Positions 47,204 to 57,026 of a DNA stretch of 57,207 bases are shown in pieces. Under the pieces are notes generated by a model, which was not told where the DNA came from, ran no database searches, and was given only the letters and a program-made list of their open reading frames with translations. The DNA is from JBEIHX01 sp040381075 (GTDB lineage Bacteria; Pseudomonadota; Alphaproteobacteria; Caulobacterales; Aquidulcibacteraceae): assembly GCA_040381075.1 (NCBI GenBank), contig JBEIHX010000024.1, positions 1 to 57,207 of the forward strand. Direction: 5' to 3'. Every line of letters begins with the position of its first letter. Position 1 is the stretch's first letter. The position numbers and the translations under genes were made by a program.

Positions 47204-47848
47204 TTACGGCAGCCGCTGGTTGAGCTCCAGATAAGCCCCGTCCGGGTCCCAGATGTGGCAGCTCAGAACCCGGATCATAGGACCGCCGTCGCGGCCGGGA
47301 TATTCCGCCACGCCTGGCGCGACGGCGAGGCGCACGCCGGGCGTCGCCGCTGCGGCTGCACAGGCCTTCGCCGCGTCGTCGACTGCAGTGACGATGATGT
47401 GGCTGCCGATGTGGTGTTCCTGCTGTGGTTTGCGCCGCCCCGGCCTGAGCGGAGGGTCCGTATACTGCAGCAGGCCGATCCAGCCGATCCATGGGTCATT
47501 GGCGTTCAGAAGAACAAGCCGGATGGCGCGTCCTGGAGAGCCCCTCGCGAAGGCGGGGCTCGAAACCGTCATCGGCTCATCATAGTTGACCTTCATGCCC
47601 AGCGCGTCGCGATACAGTTTCAGGCTCGCCTCGATGTCGCGCACAACAATCGTCACACGGCGAATGTCAATTGGCGCACGGGCGTCAGGCGTTGCGGGCG
47701 CAACCGCGGGGGGCGCAGCCGGTTGGGCGTGCGCTGGCGCGGCCGCGTCAATCCATGCGATCATCCCCGCCATGGCGGCCAGGGACGCCATGATCCGCGC
47801 CCATGCAGACGCCTGAGGGCGCGCGATGGGGGCTGCGATGCTGCACAT
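47204..47848 (-). CDS. Exported VOC-family (glyoxalase/bleomycin-resistance fold) protein
   Basis: The 214-residue precursor has a hydrophobic leader ending near DAAAPAHAQ, a Pro/Ala linker, and a VOC domain (about 70-212: RRVTIVVRDIEASLKLYRDA, HHIGSHIIVTAVDDAAKAC, ILSCHIWDPDGAYLELNQRL). VOC domains bind a divalent metal and act as lyases, dioxygenases or binding proteins. The ATG at 47848 keeps arginines in front of the signal; a shorter start at 47791 is possible. An exported VOC protein is less usual than a cytosolic one. Confidence 0.75.
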   Translation of the reverse strand: MCSIAAPIARPQASAWARIMASLAAMAGMIAWIDAAAPAHAQPAAPPAVAPATPDARAPIDIRRVTIVVRDIEASLKLYRDALGMKVNYDEPMTVSSPAFARGSPGRAIRLVLLNANDPWIGWIGLLQYTDPPLRPGRRKPQQEHHIGSHIIVTAVDDAAKACAAAAATPGVRLAVAPGVAEYPGRDGGPMIRVLSCHIWDPDGAYLELNQRLP

Positions 47849-48043
47849 GCGTGGTGCTCCAAGCCTGCCAGAGCCCAACGCTGCGCGCCTGGTCTCGGCG
47901 GCGTCAATCGCCCGCGGACAGGCCATTCGTCGCAGCGCCTTCATCTTGCCGCGGCTTCGTGGCAGGAACCGACCGGATCGGCGATGCGCGGGGATGTGGC
48001 TCGCCGGCGGATGCGCCCATCCGATCGGCGCCGGGGAGCCTGC

Positions 48044-49141
48044 ATGCGCGGAACAGCCGCTTTCGTCGTCGTCATCGCGCTGTCAGCCATCGCGTGCGCG
48101 GCGGCCTTCCTTGCCATCGCCAGTCTCGCCACGGGTCTCGACGTCAAGCCCGTGCTGGCCGGCGACCTCACGGCTGCGCCGATCGCCAACCTCATCGCTC
48201 TGGTCTCGTTCGTGTTTGGGACGGCTGCCACGCTCGCCGGCGCGCTCGCCAGCGTTTTCGTCGCCAATCTTGCCTTGCGCCTGTCAAGCGAGGCTGAGCG
48301 GCGCGAGGCTGTCGCCTTCGCGACCGCGCGGATCGAAACGGCGGTCGCCCACTACGCCCGGATTGTCGCCGGGCTTAACCGACTGATCGGCGCCACGGGG
48401 CTTCTCGAGGCGCAGGTGCGCGCCTTCGCGCGCCGGCGCGCGCACGGCGTCACGCGTCTGACGCCGGATGAAGCCGAGGCCTTCGCCCGGGCGGCGTGCA
48501 GCGCCGGCGCACAGGCTGCGGATGCGCTGGAGCGCCTTGCCGACGCCATTGAAGACACACTGTGCGACGAGTTCGCCCGCTTTGCGCTGCAACGCGCCAC
48601 AGAAGAGGAAAAGCCTGGCTGGCTGGCCGATCTCGGGCATGCTTTCGCACGGACGCCCCAGGCCGGACGCCCGCCGTCGTTGCACGATCTGCCCGAGTTT
48701 GTTGCACGCCTGCGGGCGGGCGCGCAGACCCTGCGCGCCGATGTCGCTGGATCGGTCGCAACCGCGTGGGGCGGCCTGCCGGCTGCGCTGCGCCGCGATC
48801 CGGAAAGCCACGAGATCCTGGATCGGCCCGCCAGCCTGTTCTATTTCGCGGGCAATCTCGTCGATCTGCGCACCGGCGAGATCGGCGATACCGGCGCGCG
48901 CTATACGGTGCGGGCAGGCGCAGCCATGGTCGCGGATTTCGCGGGCGGACTGCCGGGTCGAGAGGCGCTGCGCGCCGCCTGTCTGCACCGGTATGCCGAG
49001 GCGCTGCCGCGCCGCGGCGTCGCCCTTCAGTCGGATTTTGATCCGGAAAGAGCCTTCTCCCGCGCCTTGCGGACGGCGCTGGAGGATGCGCGCGGGCTGA
49101 ACGCGCCGCTCGGCGAAATCCTGCCCCCCCCGCCAACTTGA
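48044..49141 (+). CDS. Two-pass membrane protein of unknown function
   Basis: The 365-residue protein has two N-terminal membrane segments (about 5-28 and 46-74), then a long helical domain with alternating charged residues (RLSSEAERREAVAFATARIE) and a C-terminal part with YFAGNLVDLRTGEIGDTGAR. I do not recognise a family. It lies 10 bp before ubiA on the same strand and may share its transcript. Confidence 0.7.
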   Translation: MRGTAAFVVVIALSAIACAAAFLAIASLATGLDVKPVLAGDLTAAPIANLIALVSFVFGTAATLAGALASVFVANLALRLSSEAERREAVAFATARIETAVAHYARIVAGLNRLIGATGLLEAQVRAFARRRAHGVTRLTPDEAEAFARAACSAGAQAADALERLADAIEDTLCDEFARFALQRATEEEKPGWLADLGHAFARTPQAGRPPSLHDLPEFVARLRAGAQTLRADVAGSVATAWGGLPAALRRDPESHEILDRPASLFYFAGNLVDLRTGEIGDTGARYTVRAGAAMVADFAGGLPGREALRAACLHRYAEALPRRGVALQSDFDPERAFSRALRTALEDARGLNAPLGEILPPPPT

Positions 49142-49150
49142 GGCGCAGGC

Positions 49151-50113
49151 TTGCCAGGCCCGCTGCGCTTGGACTACCCCGGCGTCATGCCCCTCGCTCA
49201 CAGGCCCGCAGACGCCGCTCCGCGATCCTGGGTGGACCGCCTGCCGGGCGTCCTCCAGCCGATCGCGCGCCTGTCGCGCTGGGATCGGCCCGTTGGCGTC
49301 TGGCTGCTCGCCATCCCATGCTGGGCCGGGCTGGCCTTCGGTCGCCTGGGGGGCGGCTTCGTCGCCCATGACGCCGTTCTCTGTCTGCTGTTCCTGTGCG
49401 GCGCTGTCGCCATGCGCGGGGCCGGGTGCACCTACAACGATATTGTCGACCGCGATATCGACGCCAGGGTGACCCGCACGGCCGGCCGGCCGCTGCCGGC
49501 TGGTCAGATCGGCCTCCGGGGGGCATGGGCATGGCTCTTCCTCCAGTGTCTTGTCGGGCTTGGCGTGCTGCTCTGTCTGCCGTCCGCCGCCCGCGTTGTC
49601 GCGCTGGCGGCCGTGCCGCTGGTTGCTGCCTATCCGTTCATGAAACGCATCACCTGGTGGCCCCAGGCCTGGCTTGGCCTCACGTTCAACTGGGGCGCGC
49701 TCGTCGCAGTCGCGGCGGCCGCTGGCGCGCTCGAACCGGCTGCGATCCTGTTCTATGTGGGCCTGGCTCTCTGGACGCTGGGCTACGATACGATCTACGC
49801 GCTGCAGGATGTGGAAGACGATGCGTTGATTGGCGTGCGGTCCACCGCACGCCGCTTCGGCGGCGCTGCGCGCCCGGCGGTCGGAGCGGTTTATGCGCTC
49901 GCCTGCGCCGCCACGGCCGGGGCGTGCCTGGCCGCCGGAGGCGCTGCAGGCGCCCTCGCTGTCACACCGTTTGCGCTGCATCTTGCCTGGCAAACCGCGC
50001 GCACGCGCCCCGATCTCGGAACCGGGGCGCTGCCCATCTTCAAGGCCAACCGGGAGGCGGGACTCTTGCTGACGGCTGGGCTGGCGCTGGTCGTCATGCT
50101 CAGCGCGCGCTGA
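49151..50113 (+). CDS. ubiA: 4-hydroxybenzoate polyprenyltransferase
   Basis: The 320-residue integral membrane enzyme transfers the polyprenyl chain to 4-hydroxybenzoate in ubiquinone synthesis. The two aspartate-rich motifs are present: GCTYNDIVDRDIDARV (with TRTAGRPL after it) and YALQDVEDDALIGVRSTA. About eight or nine membrane segments. The TTG at 49151 follows GAGGCG; an ATG at 49187 is the alternative. Confidence 0.92.
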   Translation: MPGPLRLDYPGVMPLAHRPADAAPRSWVDRLPGVLQPIARLSRWDRPVGVWLLAIPCWAGLAFGRLGGGFVAHDAVLCLLFLCGAVAMRGAGCTYNDIVDRDIDARVTRTAGRPLPAGQIGLRGAWAWLFLQCLVGLGVLLCLPSAARVVALAAVPLVAAYPFMKRITWWPQAWLGLTFNWGALVAVAAAAGALEPAAILFYVGLALWTLGYDTIYALQDVEDDALIGVRSTARRFGGAARPAVGAVYALACAATAGACLAAGGAAGALAVTPFALHLAWQTARTRPDLGTGALPIFKANREAGLLLTAGLALVVMLSAR

Positions 50114-50238
50114 TCCTGGCGGCATGCGCCCGCCCTACGGTGTGGCGCGAAGCTGCAGGCCAGACGTGAAATTCCTTTTCGTCGCGCCGCCGCACGTGCT
50201 TCTTGGACGCGGTGCAAATCTGCAAACGGGGGGCTGCG

Positions 50239-51036
50239 ATGTCGTTGGTGAAACTGTCGGTCGAAGGCGCAGTGGCGGTCATGACGATCGATCGCCCGGA
50301 TGCGCTCAATGCGCTCGGCGAACCCGGCGATGGCGACGCGTTCGCCGCAGTCTGCGCCGAGATCGCCGCCAACCGTGCGATCGGCTGCGCCATCCTGACC
50401 GGGGCGGGGCGGGCGTTTTCGGCCGGTGGCAACGTCAAGGCGATGCAGACCCGCAGCGGCGCCTTCGCTGGGGCTCCCTATGATGTGGCGCAGGGCTACC
50501 GGACCAATATCCACCGCATCGTGAAGTCGCTCTACAACCTGGAGGTCCCTCTGATCGCGGCGGTCAACGGGCCGGCCATCGGGCTTGGCTGCGATGTCGC
50601 GTGCATGGCCGACATCAGGATCGCGGCGGACACGGCGAAGTTCGGGGTGACTTTTCTGAAGCTCGGTCTGATCCCCGGTGATGGCGGGGCCTGGTTGCTG
50701 CCCCGCACCATCGGCATGAGCCGCGCGGCGGAGCTGCTTTTCACCGGCGATGTCGTCGATGCGGCGACCGCCGAGCGATGGGGGCTTGTGTCGCATGTCG
50801 CGCCAGCCGGCGAGCTGATGGCGCAGGCGCACGGGCTCGCCGCGCGCATCGTGGCCCAACCGCCACAATCGCTGCGTCTGGCCAAGACCCTGCTGCGCCA
50901 GGGCCAGACCGCAACCTACGAAACGATCATGGAAATGTCGGCGATGGCCCAATCCATGATGCACCATACCGAGGACCACATGGAAGGCGTGGCTGCGATT
51001 CTGGAGAAGCGCGCCCCGTCCTTCCATGGACGCTGA
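50239..51036 (+). CDS. Enoyl-CoA hydratase/isomerase family protein
   Basis: This 265-residue crotonase-fold protein has the two oxyanion-hole regions, GAGRAFSAGGNVKAM and NGPAIGLGCDVACMADIRI, and LGLIPGDGGAWLLPR with a glutamate-to-aspartate change at one of the usual catalytic places. It probably hydrates enoyl-CoA in beta-oxidation with the nearby acyl-CoA dehydrogenases. ATG at 50239 matches the family start. Confidence 0.9.
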   Translation: MSLVKLSVEGAVAVMTIDRPDALNALGEPGDGDAFAAVCAEIAANRAIGCAILTGAGRAFSAGGNVKAMQTRSGAFAGAPYDVAQGYRTNIHRIVKSLYNLEVPLIAAVNGPAIGLGCDVACMADIRIAADTAKFGVTFLKLGLIPGDGGAWLLPRTIGMSRAAELLFTGDVVDAATAERWGLVSHVAPAGELMAQAHGLAARIVAQPPQSLRLAKTLLRQGQTATYETIMEMSAMAQSMMHHTEDHMEGVAAILEKRAPSFHGR

Positions 51037-51107
51037 GCGCGCGTCGCGGCCTTCCGCGCCGATGCCGGCGACCGTAAGATCCGTGTGTGCAGTAAAGGAA
51101 GAACGCC

Positions 51108-51614
51108 ATGCGTGCGCCAGTGATGATCCTCGTCGGGGTTCTGCTTGTGAGCGCCTGCGCCCTTCCGGCCCAAGACGCGCGGCGGCCGGATAGTTCCGCC
51201 GCCGCGGACATTCACGCGCCGATCCCGCCCGCGCCTGCGTGGATGGCGGCAGACGGGCCCGGGGAATCCGCGCTCATCTTCGGCGTTCTGGGCGGCGATA
51301 CGCAGCTGGTCCTGTCCTGCGCCATGGCTTCAAGGACTTTCAAGGTGGCTGCGAACGGACTGAGCGGCGAGGGCCGGGCTGCGGGAGACACAGCATCCCT
51401 GATGATCGCAACGGCGTCGTTCGACGGCGAGGCGCGGCCGATCGGACAGGGCAGTGCATCGACCATCGAGTTCTCGCTTCCCCTGACTGAGGAGCTGATC
51501 ACGGCCCTCGCTACGGCCGGCCCCGTGCGCGTCGCCTTCAAGGGGCGGATACAGACCGCCCCCGCGGACGCGCAGCTGCGCGATCTTGGCCAGACCTGCG
51601 GTCTGTGGATCTGA
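51108..51614 (+). CDS. Small lipoprotein of unknown function
   Basis: The 168-residue precursor has a classical lipobox (VLLVSACALP) after a short signal. The body looks beta-rich (ALIFGVLGGDTQLVLSCAMA, GRAAGDTASLMIATASFDGE), with two further cysteines. No family recognised. AAAGGAAG precedes the ATG. Confidence 0.78.
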   Translation: MRAPVMILVGVLLVSACALPAQDARRPDSSAAADIHAPIPPAPAWMAADGPGESALIFGVLGGDTQLVLSCAMASRTFKVAANGLSGEGRAAGDTASLMIATASFDGEARPIGQGSASTIEFSLPLTEELITALATAGPVRVAFKGRIQTAPADAQLRDLGQTCGLWI

Positions 51615-51742
51615 GCGCGCCGCCGGCGCCTGGCGCCAGGAGCGCCCATGCCCTGCGCCGCGATGCGGCTTGACCCAGCGGCGCTATTGCCGAGGCCCCG
51701 CCAGGGCCTATCATGGGGGTCACACACTCAGGGAGGCGCGTC

Positions 51743-52036
51743 ATGGCCACAGTCGGCGTTGTTGCACGGATCAAAATTCAGGCCGGCAAGGAAGCTGAAG
51801 CGGAACAGGTTCTCAAGGACCTGATCGCATCGGTAAAGGCCAATGAACCCGACGTCATCGTCTATGACCTGTTCAAGTCGCGAACGGCCGCCAACGAATA
51901 CGTGATGCTGGAGATGTACGCGAGCCCGGAGGCGCTGGCGGCCCATGGCAAGACCGCTCATTTCATCGCCGCCGGCCCGAAACTCGGTCCGCTGTTGGCC
52001 GGCCCCCCCGCCCTTGAATTCGTTGACGGGGCCTAG
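51743..52036 (+). CDS. ABM-domain monooxygenase-like protein
   Basis: This 97-residue ferredoxin-like protein has the antibiotic biosynthesis monooxygenase pattern (TVGVVARIKIQAGKEAEAEQ, PDVIVYDLFKSR, YVMLEMYASPEALAAHGKTA). Family members are dimeric quinol-type oxygenases or of unknown function. GGGAGG precedes the ATG at 51743. Its stop is five bases before the next acyl-CoA dehydrogenase, so they are co-transcribed. Confidence 0.88.
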   Translation: MATVGVVARIKIQAGKEAEAEQVLKDLIASVKANEPDVIVYDLFKSRTAANEYVMLEMYASPEALAAHGKTAHFIAAGPKLGPLLAGPPALEFVDGA

Positions 52037-52041
52037 ATCCC

Positions 52042-53259
52042 ATGGATCTCGCGTTTTCGCCCGAGGATCTGGCCTTCCGCGCTGACGTGCGCGCCTTCAT
52101 CAAGGAGGCGTACAGCGATGACCTGAAGGAGCGCATGGCGCAGTCCAAGAACGGTTATCTGGATAAGGAGGGCCAGATCGCGTGGCAGCGCAAGCTCTAT
52201 GAGCGCGGCTGGGTCGCGCCTGACTGGCCGGTCGAGTACGGCGGCGCCGGTTTCACCGCGAACCAGAAATACATCTTTCAGATGGAAATGGCTGCAGCGG
52301 GAACGCCGATCGTCTCGCCCATGGGATTGAAGATGGTTGCGCCCGTGATCATGGCCTTTGGAACGCCAGAGCAGAAGGCGCGCCATCTGCCGGCGATTCT
52401 TCAGTCTACGGTCTGGTGGTGTCAGGGTTATTCCGAGCCGGGCTCGGGCTCGGACCTCGCCTCCCTGCAGATGAAGGCCATACGTGACGGCGATGACTAC
52501 ATACTGAACGGCTCGAAGATCTGGACGACCCATGCGCAATGGGCGGACTGGATCTTCTGTCTCGTGCGCACAAGCCAGGAAAAGAAGCCCCAGGACGGAA
52601 TTTCGTTCGTGCTCGCTGACATGCGAACGCCCGGCGTCACCGTGCGCCCGTTGCCCACGCTCGATGATCCGGCGGACGGGCAGCAGGAGGTCAACCAGGT
52701 GTTCTTCCAGGATGTCCGCGTCCCGGTCGCCAACCTGATCGGCGAGGAGGGCAGGGGCTGGACATACGCCAAGTATCTGCTCGAATTCGAGCGCGGCGGC
52801 GCCTATGCCCCAGGCCTGCGCCACGCCCTGGCCAAGGTCCGTCACATGGCTGCGCAGGAGCATGCGAACGGCGCCGCTCTGTCGCAGGATCCTGACTTCG
52901 CGCGAAAACTCGCCGAAGCTGAAATCCGGATCGACGCGCTCGGCGCAACGGAGTTGCGCATCTTCTCTGCGCTGGCCGCGGGCCAGCGCCCCGGTGCGCA
53001 GTCCTCGATGCTCAAATGCGCGGGTTCGGAAGCCCAGCAGATGATCAGCGAGCTGGCCCTGGAAGCCGTCGGCGCAAGCGCACAGCCATTCCTGCAGAAT
53101 ACCTGGGCGCATCTTGACGGCTCCAATGCGTTCCGCCCGGTCGCTGATTATGCGTTGCCCGTCGCGGCGCAGTATCTCAACTATCGCAAGACCTCGATCT
53201 ACGCCGGTTCGAACGAGATCCAGCGCAACATCATGGCCAAGATGGTCCTGGGTATGTAA
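52042..53259 (+). CDS. Acyl-CoA dehydrogenase (PimC-like)
   Basis: The 405-residue flavoprotein resembles the one at 20762 in layout: WWCQGYSEPGSGSDLASLQM, NGSKIWTTHAQWADW and the C-terminal KTSIYAGSNEIQRNIMAKMV. It follows the ABM gene with 5 bp. No small-subunit partner is adjacent, unlike the first copy. Substrate unknown. Confidence 0.93.
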   Translation: MDLAFSPEDLAFRADVRAFIKEAYSDDLKERMAQSKNGYLDKEGQIAWQRKLYERGWVAPDWPVEYGGAGFTANQKYIFQMEMAAAGTPIVSPMGLKMVAPVIMAFGTPEQKARHLPAILQSTVWWCQGYSEPGSGSDLASLQMKAIRDGDDYILNGSKIWTTHAQWADWIFCLVRTSQEKKPQDGISFVLADMRTPGVTVRPLPTLDDPADGQQEVNQVFFQDVRVPVANLIGEEGRGWTYAKYLLEFERGGAYAPGLRHALAKVRHMAAQEHANGAALSQDPDFARKLAEAEIRIDALGATELRIFSALAAGQRPGAQSSMLKCAGSEAQQMISELALEAVGASAQPFLQNTWAHLDGSNAFRPVADYALPVAAQYLNYRKTSIYAGSNEIQRNIMAKMVLGM

Positions 53260-53651
53260 GGCCGCGCCCGGCAACCCTGATCGTTCGCCAGATAGCGCGC
53301 CGGATGGCATCCCACGCCACACGCTGCACGCCACACGCTGCACGCCACGCGCTGCACGCCACACGCTGCACGCCATACGCCATACTCCGGGCGCCCGGGC
53401 GCGCAGCCAGTGGCGCGCCGCCGCACACAGTACCGTCACGCCGTGCACGCAGAATCCACAAGGCCGCGGCGCCGGGGCTCCTGCGACGGCCGATAGTCCT
53501 GCCCGGCGGCCAGGGTCCAAGCGATCATGACCCGCGCGGGCCAGGCTTTGCCTGGGCGGGTGAGGCGATCAGGTCAGACCCGCACTGGGCGGCCTGGTCC
53601 GCGCACAGCGTGCGCAGTTTACAGCTTTGTTCGGCTGACAGCATGGTCGGC
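53260..53651. other. Intergenic region with a tandem array
   Basis: No gene is supported in these 392 bases. They hold a four-copy 14-bp tandem array and then GC-rich sequence between the convergent acyl-CoA dehydrogenase and AbgT genes. Confidence 0.6.
53318..53373 (+). repeat. Tandem array, 14-bp unit, four copies
   Basis: CACACGCTGCACGC repeats four times (one copy with a single change) and is followed by degenerate CATACGC elements. Confidence 0.95.
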
Positions 53652-55190
53652 TCAGGGCGTTTGCGCCGGTGCAGCCGGGGGGGTGTAGGTGATGGGTGCA
53701 TCGATGCCGACTGGCCAGTCCATGGCGACCCATGCGCTCAGCATGCCCAGCGAAGCGAGCAGGATGCCAAGTGAGTAGGGCAGCATCAGCGCCACCAGGG
53801 TGCCAATGCCCGCGTCGGGTTTGTAGCGGCGGGCGAACACCAGCGCCATCGGGAAGTAGGCCATCAGTGGCGTGATGATGTTGGTGGAGCTGTCGCCCAG
53901 CCTGTAGGCGGCGGTCACGACTTCGGGGCTGTAGCCCATCAGCATGAACATCGGCGTCAATATCGGCGCCATGAGGCCCCACTTGGCGGACGCCGAACCG
54001 ATCAGCAGGTTTACCGCCGCCGTGAACAGCACAAGCATGACAAACAGCGCCGGCGGTGCGAGACCCAGGCCTGTGATCGCTTCTGCTCCGTGGATGGCGA
54101 GGATGCCGCCGAGACCCGACCAGTTGAACATCGCAATGAAATGCGCCGCAGCGAAGGCCAGCACAATGTAAGCGCCCATCTCCGACATCGAATCATTGAC
54201 GTCCTTCACCACGTCTTTGTCGGACTTGTACCGTTTGGCGCAGATCCCGAAGCTCAGCCCCGCAAGGAAGAACGCGCCGGCAAGGCCGGCGACCAGGGCG
54301 GTGAAGAATGGCCCGAGCTGCTGGGCCCAGGTTTCTCCCTCCGTGCGCAGCGCGCCGCCAGGCAGGGCCAGGACGCACAGCCCGATGATCGGCATGATCA
54401 GCCATACAGTGCCCCAGAAGACGCCGGCGCGTTCCCCTTGCGACAGGGCTGACTCCTCCAGGCGCTTCTGTTCGTCAGAGGTCTGCCAGGGACCCAGCCG
54501 CGGCTCCACGATCACATCGGTCACAAACCAGCCGACCAGCGTCACCAGGAAGGTGAACGCGATGATCATGTAATAATTGTCGGTGATCGTGTAGCTCCAG
54601 CTCGGGTCGATCAGCCGGGCCGCTTCCTGGGTGATGCCGAGCAGCAGCGCGTCCAGCGATGAGGGAAACAGGTTCGCCGAAAACCCTCCCGACACGCCGG
54701 CGAACGCAGCCGCCAGCCCCGCCAGCGGATGACGCCCTGCAACGGCGAAGATGACCGCGCCGAGCGGCACCAGGACAACATAGCCGGCATCCACCGCCAG
54801 AGAGGACATGCAGCCGGCGAAGACCACGATCGGGCTGAGCAGGAAGCGCGGCGAGTTGCGCAGCGACCCGCGCAGCGCGGCCGAGAAATACCCCGACTTC
54901 TCTGCTATCCCCGTGCCAAGCATCATGACGAGCACGGTCCCGAGAGGGGCGAAACTTGTCAGCGTCTTCGGCATCTCCTCCAACAGCTTGCGCAGGTTTT
55001 CCGCAGAAACCAGGGAGCTCGCCACAATTTCCTTGCCGGTCGCAGGGTTGATCGCCGACCAGCCGGCCGCTGCGCCCCAGGCCGATACTGCGATGAGCGC
55101 AGCGATGAACACGAAGAAGAGCGTGGTCGGGTCTGGAAGCTTGTTTCCGGCGCGCTCGATCGCGTCGAGCAGTGACTTGCCAATGGCCAT
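53652..55190 (-). CDS. AbgT-family transporter
   Basis: The 512-residue, roughly 11-13-pass membrane protein belongs to the AbgT family, whose members import p-aminobenzoyl-glutamate or export sulfonamides. Landmarks are ERAGNKLPDPTTLFFVF, AVDAGYVVLVPLGA, NLLIGSASAKWGLMAPI and GDSSTNIITPLMAYFP. The ATG at 55190 (MAIGKSLLDAIER) matches the family start. It is divergent from a second AbgT gene, with 188 bp between them. Confidence 0.93.
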   Translation of the reverse strand: MAIGKSLLDAIERAGNKLPDPTTLFFVFIAALIAVSAWGAAAGWSAINPATGKEIVASSLVSAENLRKLLEEMPKTLTSFAPLGTVLVMMLGTGIAEKSGYFSAALRGSLRNSPRFLLSPIVVFAGCMSSLAVDAGYVVLVPLGAVIFAVAGRHPLAGLAAAFAGVSGGFSANLFPSSLDALLLGITQEAARLIDPSWSYTITDNYYMIIAFTFLVTLVGWFVTDVIVEPRLGPWQTSDEQKRLEESALSQGERAGVFWGTVWLIMPIIGLCVLALPGGALRTEGETWAQQLGPFFTALVAGLAGAFFLAGLSFGICAKRYKSDKDVVKDVNDSMSEMGAYIVLAFAAAHFIAMFNWSGLGGILAIHGAEAITGLGLAPPALFVMLVLFTAAVNLLIGSASAKWGLMAPILTPMFMLMGYSPEVVTAAYRLGDSSTNIITPLMAYFPMALVFARRYKPDAGIGTLVALMLPYSLGILLASLGMLSAWVAMDWPVGIDAPITYTPPAAPAQTP

Positions 55191-55378
55191 GGTTTTCCCC
55201 CGCGGCGATGCTGAGGCCGACATAGCACGCCTGTCGCAATTGGCGACGGCTGAGACAGCGTCAGCCGCGACAAACCCACATTCGCCGCGCCATCCGTGCG
55301 CTCAAGATGCACGCGCCGCTTGGCCGCCCGGGCGCGAGGCCCTAGCTGTGCAGCCAGCACCGACCGTGGACGAACCCG

Positions 55379-56971
55379 ATGTCTGCTTCTGCTCGCCGCC
55401 CCGACCACCCTGACGCCGAACCGCCGCAACGGCGGGGCGTGCTTGATGCCATCGAGCGGTTTGGCAATGCACTGCCGGATCCCGTGTTCATCTTCATCGG
55501 CCTCATTGTGCTCCTCATGGGCCTCTCGGCCTTCGCCGCCGCCGACGGCTGGACCGCCGTCAATCCGGTCACCGGCAAGCTCCTCACCGCAGAAAGCCTT
55601 CTGTCGGAGGCGAATCTGGCGCGCCTGCTCACCGAAATGCCCAAGACGCTGACCAGCTTCCCGCCGCTCGGGCTGATTTTGACGGTGATGCTTGGCGCGG
55701 CCATCGCGGAACGCACCGGACTGTTCTCGGCCCTGCTGCGCGTCAGCCTGCGCCATGCGCCGCGCGCCCTCCTGACACCGCTGGTCGTCATCGTGGGCAT
55801 GCTCTCGCACCACGCCTCCGACACCGGCTATGTGGTGTTCATTCCACTTGCGGGGCTGATCTATGCAGCCGCCGGCCGGCATCCCCTGGTTGGTATAGCG
55901 GCCGCCTTCGCGGCCGTGTCGGGCGGATTCGCCGGCAACATCACGCCCGGTCAAAGCGATGTCCTGATGCTCGGCATCACCGAGCCTGCCGCCCGTCTCA
56001 TCGACCCGTCATGGACCATGAATCCGCTTGGCAACTGGTGGTTCATTCTCGGGATTGTCGTCGTGTTCACCCCAATCGCCTGGTTTATCACCGACCGCGT
56101 CATCGAGCCCCGGCTCGGGGCATGGATCCGGCCAGCCGGCGCCGACATCTCGGCTGATCTCGAACAAACCGTGCTCGGCGCCGCGGAGCGACGCGGGCTT
56201 GCCTGGGCCGGACTGGCGGCGCTGTGTGTGGCCGGCGTTTTCGCCGCGCTCGCGCTGTGGCCAGGCTTTACCCCGCTGATCGATGAAAGCGCGGAGAAGG
56301 CGCAGGCCTACACGCCTTTCTATCGCGCTCTCATCGCCGGCTTCATGCTCATGTTTCTGTCGGCCGGCTGGGCCTTCGGGGTCGCCGCCGGCACAGTCGC
56401 ATCGCACCGCGACATCGTCCGCATGATGGGCGAGGGGATCAAAACCCTGGCGCCTTATCTCGTGCTCGCCTTTTTCGCTGCGCATTTTGTCGCGATGTTC
56501 AATTGGTCCAACATCGGTCCGATCCTGGCCATCCATGGCGCCGAGCGTCTGCGCGAGGTCGCGCTGCCGGCGCCGGCCCTGCTCGTCGGGGTTGTCGCCC
56601 TGTCTTCCTGGTTTGATCTTTTCATCGGCTCGGCGTCGGCGAAGTGGAGCGTGCTTGCGCCTGTGGTCGTGCCGATGCTCATGCTGCTCGGTGTCTCGCC
56701 GGAAATGACCACCGCCGCCTATCGTATGGGCGACAGCGTCACCAACATCATCACCCCCTTGATGAGTTACTTCCCGCTGATCCTCGCCTTCTGTCAGAGG
56801 TGGGACCCGCGCTTCGGACTTGGCTCGCTGATGGCGACCATGCTGCCATATGCAGCGGCATTTTTTGTCGCCGGAGCCGCGATGACCGCCGCCTGGGTTC
56901 ATTTCGGCATTCCGGTCGGTCCTGGGGCCCCTGTATTCTATGAACTTCCCGCACAGACCCCAGCAAGGTGA
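55379..56971 (+). CDS. AbgT-family transporter, second copy
   Basis: The 530-residue paralogue of the neighbouring gene has the same landmarks (ERFGNALPDPVFIFIGL, ASDTGYVVFIPLAG, LFIGSASAKWSVLAPVVVP, GDSVTNIITPLMSYFP). Divergence across the chain is clear, so this is an old duplication or two separate acquisitions with possibly different substrates. It is followed 55 bp later by tRNA-Asp. Confidence 0.93.
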   Translation: MSASARRPDHPDAEPPQRRGVLDAIERFGNALPDPVFIFIGLIVLLMGLSAFAAADGWTAVNPVTGKLLTAESLLSEANLARLLTEMPKTLTSFPPLGLILTVMLGAAIAERTGLFSALLRVSLRHAPRALLTPLVVIVGMLSHHASDTGYVVFIPLAGLIYAAAGRHPLVGIAAAFAAVSGGFAGNITPGQSDVLMLGITEPAARLIDPSWTMNPLGNWWFILGIVVVFTPIAWFITDRVIEPRLGAWIRPAGADISADLEQTVLGAAERRGLAWAGLAALCVAGVFAALALWPGFTPLIDESAEKAQAYTPFYRALIAGFMLMFLSAGWAFGVAAGTVASHRDIVRMMGEGIKTLAPYLVLAFFAAHFVAMFNWSNIGPILAIHGAERLREVALPAPALLVGVVALSSWFDLFIGSASAKWSVLAPVVVPMLMLLGVSPEMTTAAYRMGDSVTNIITPLMSYFPLILAFCQRWDPRFGLGSLMATMLPYAAAFFVAGAAMTAAWVHFGIPVGPGAPVFYELPAQTPAR

Positions 56972-57026
56972 AGGCGATCGCTTGACGGGCGGGCGCGGTT
57001 GGCTTACCTCCCGGCCCCTCAGTTGC

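Noticed and set aside
48284..50125. 613-codon minus-strand frame opposite the membrane protein and ubiA
   Set aside because: Composition is that of an antisense shadow (Arg/Gly/Gln-rich) and ubiA on the plus strand is certain.
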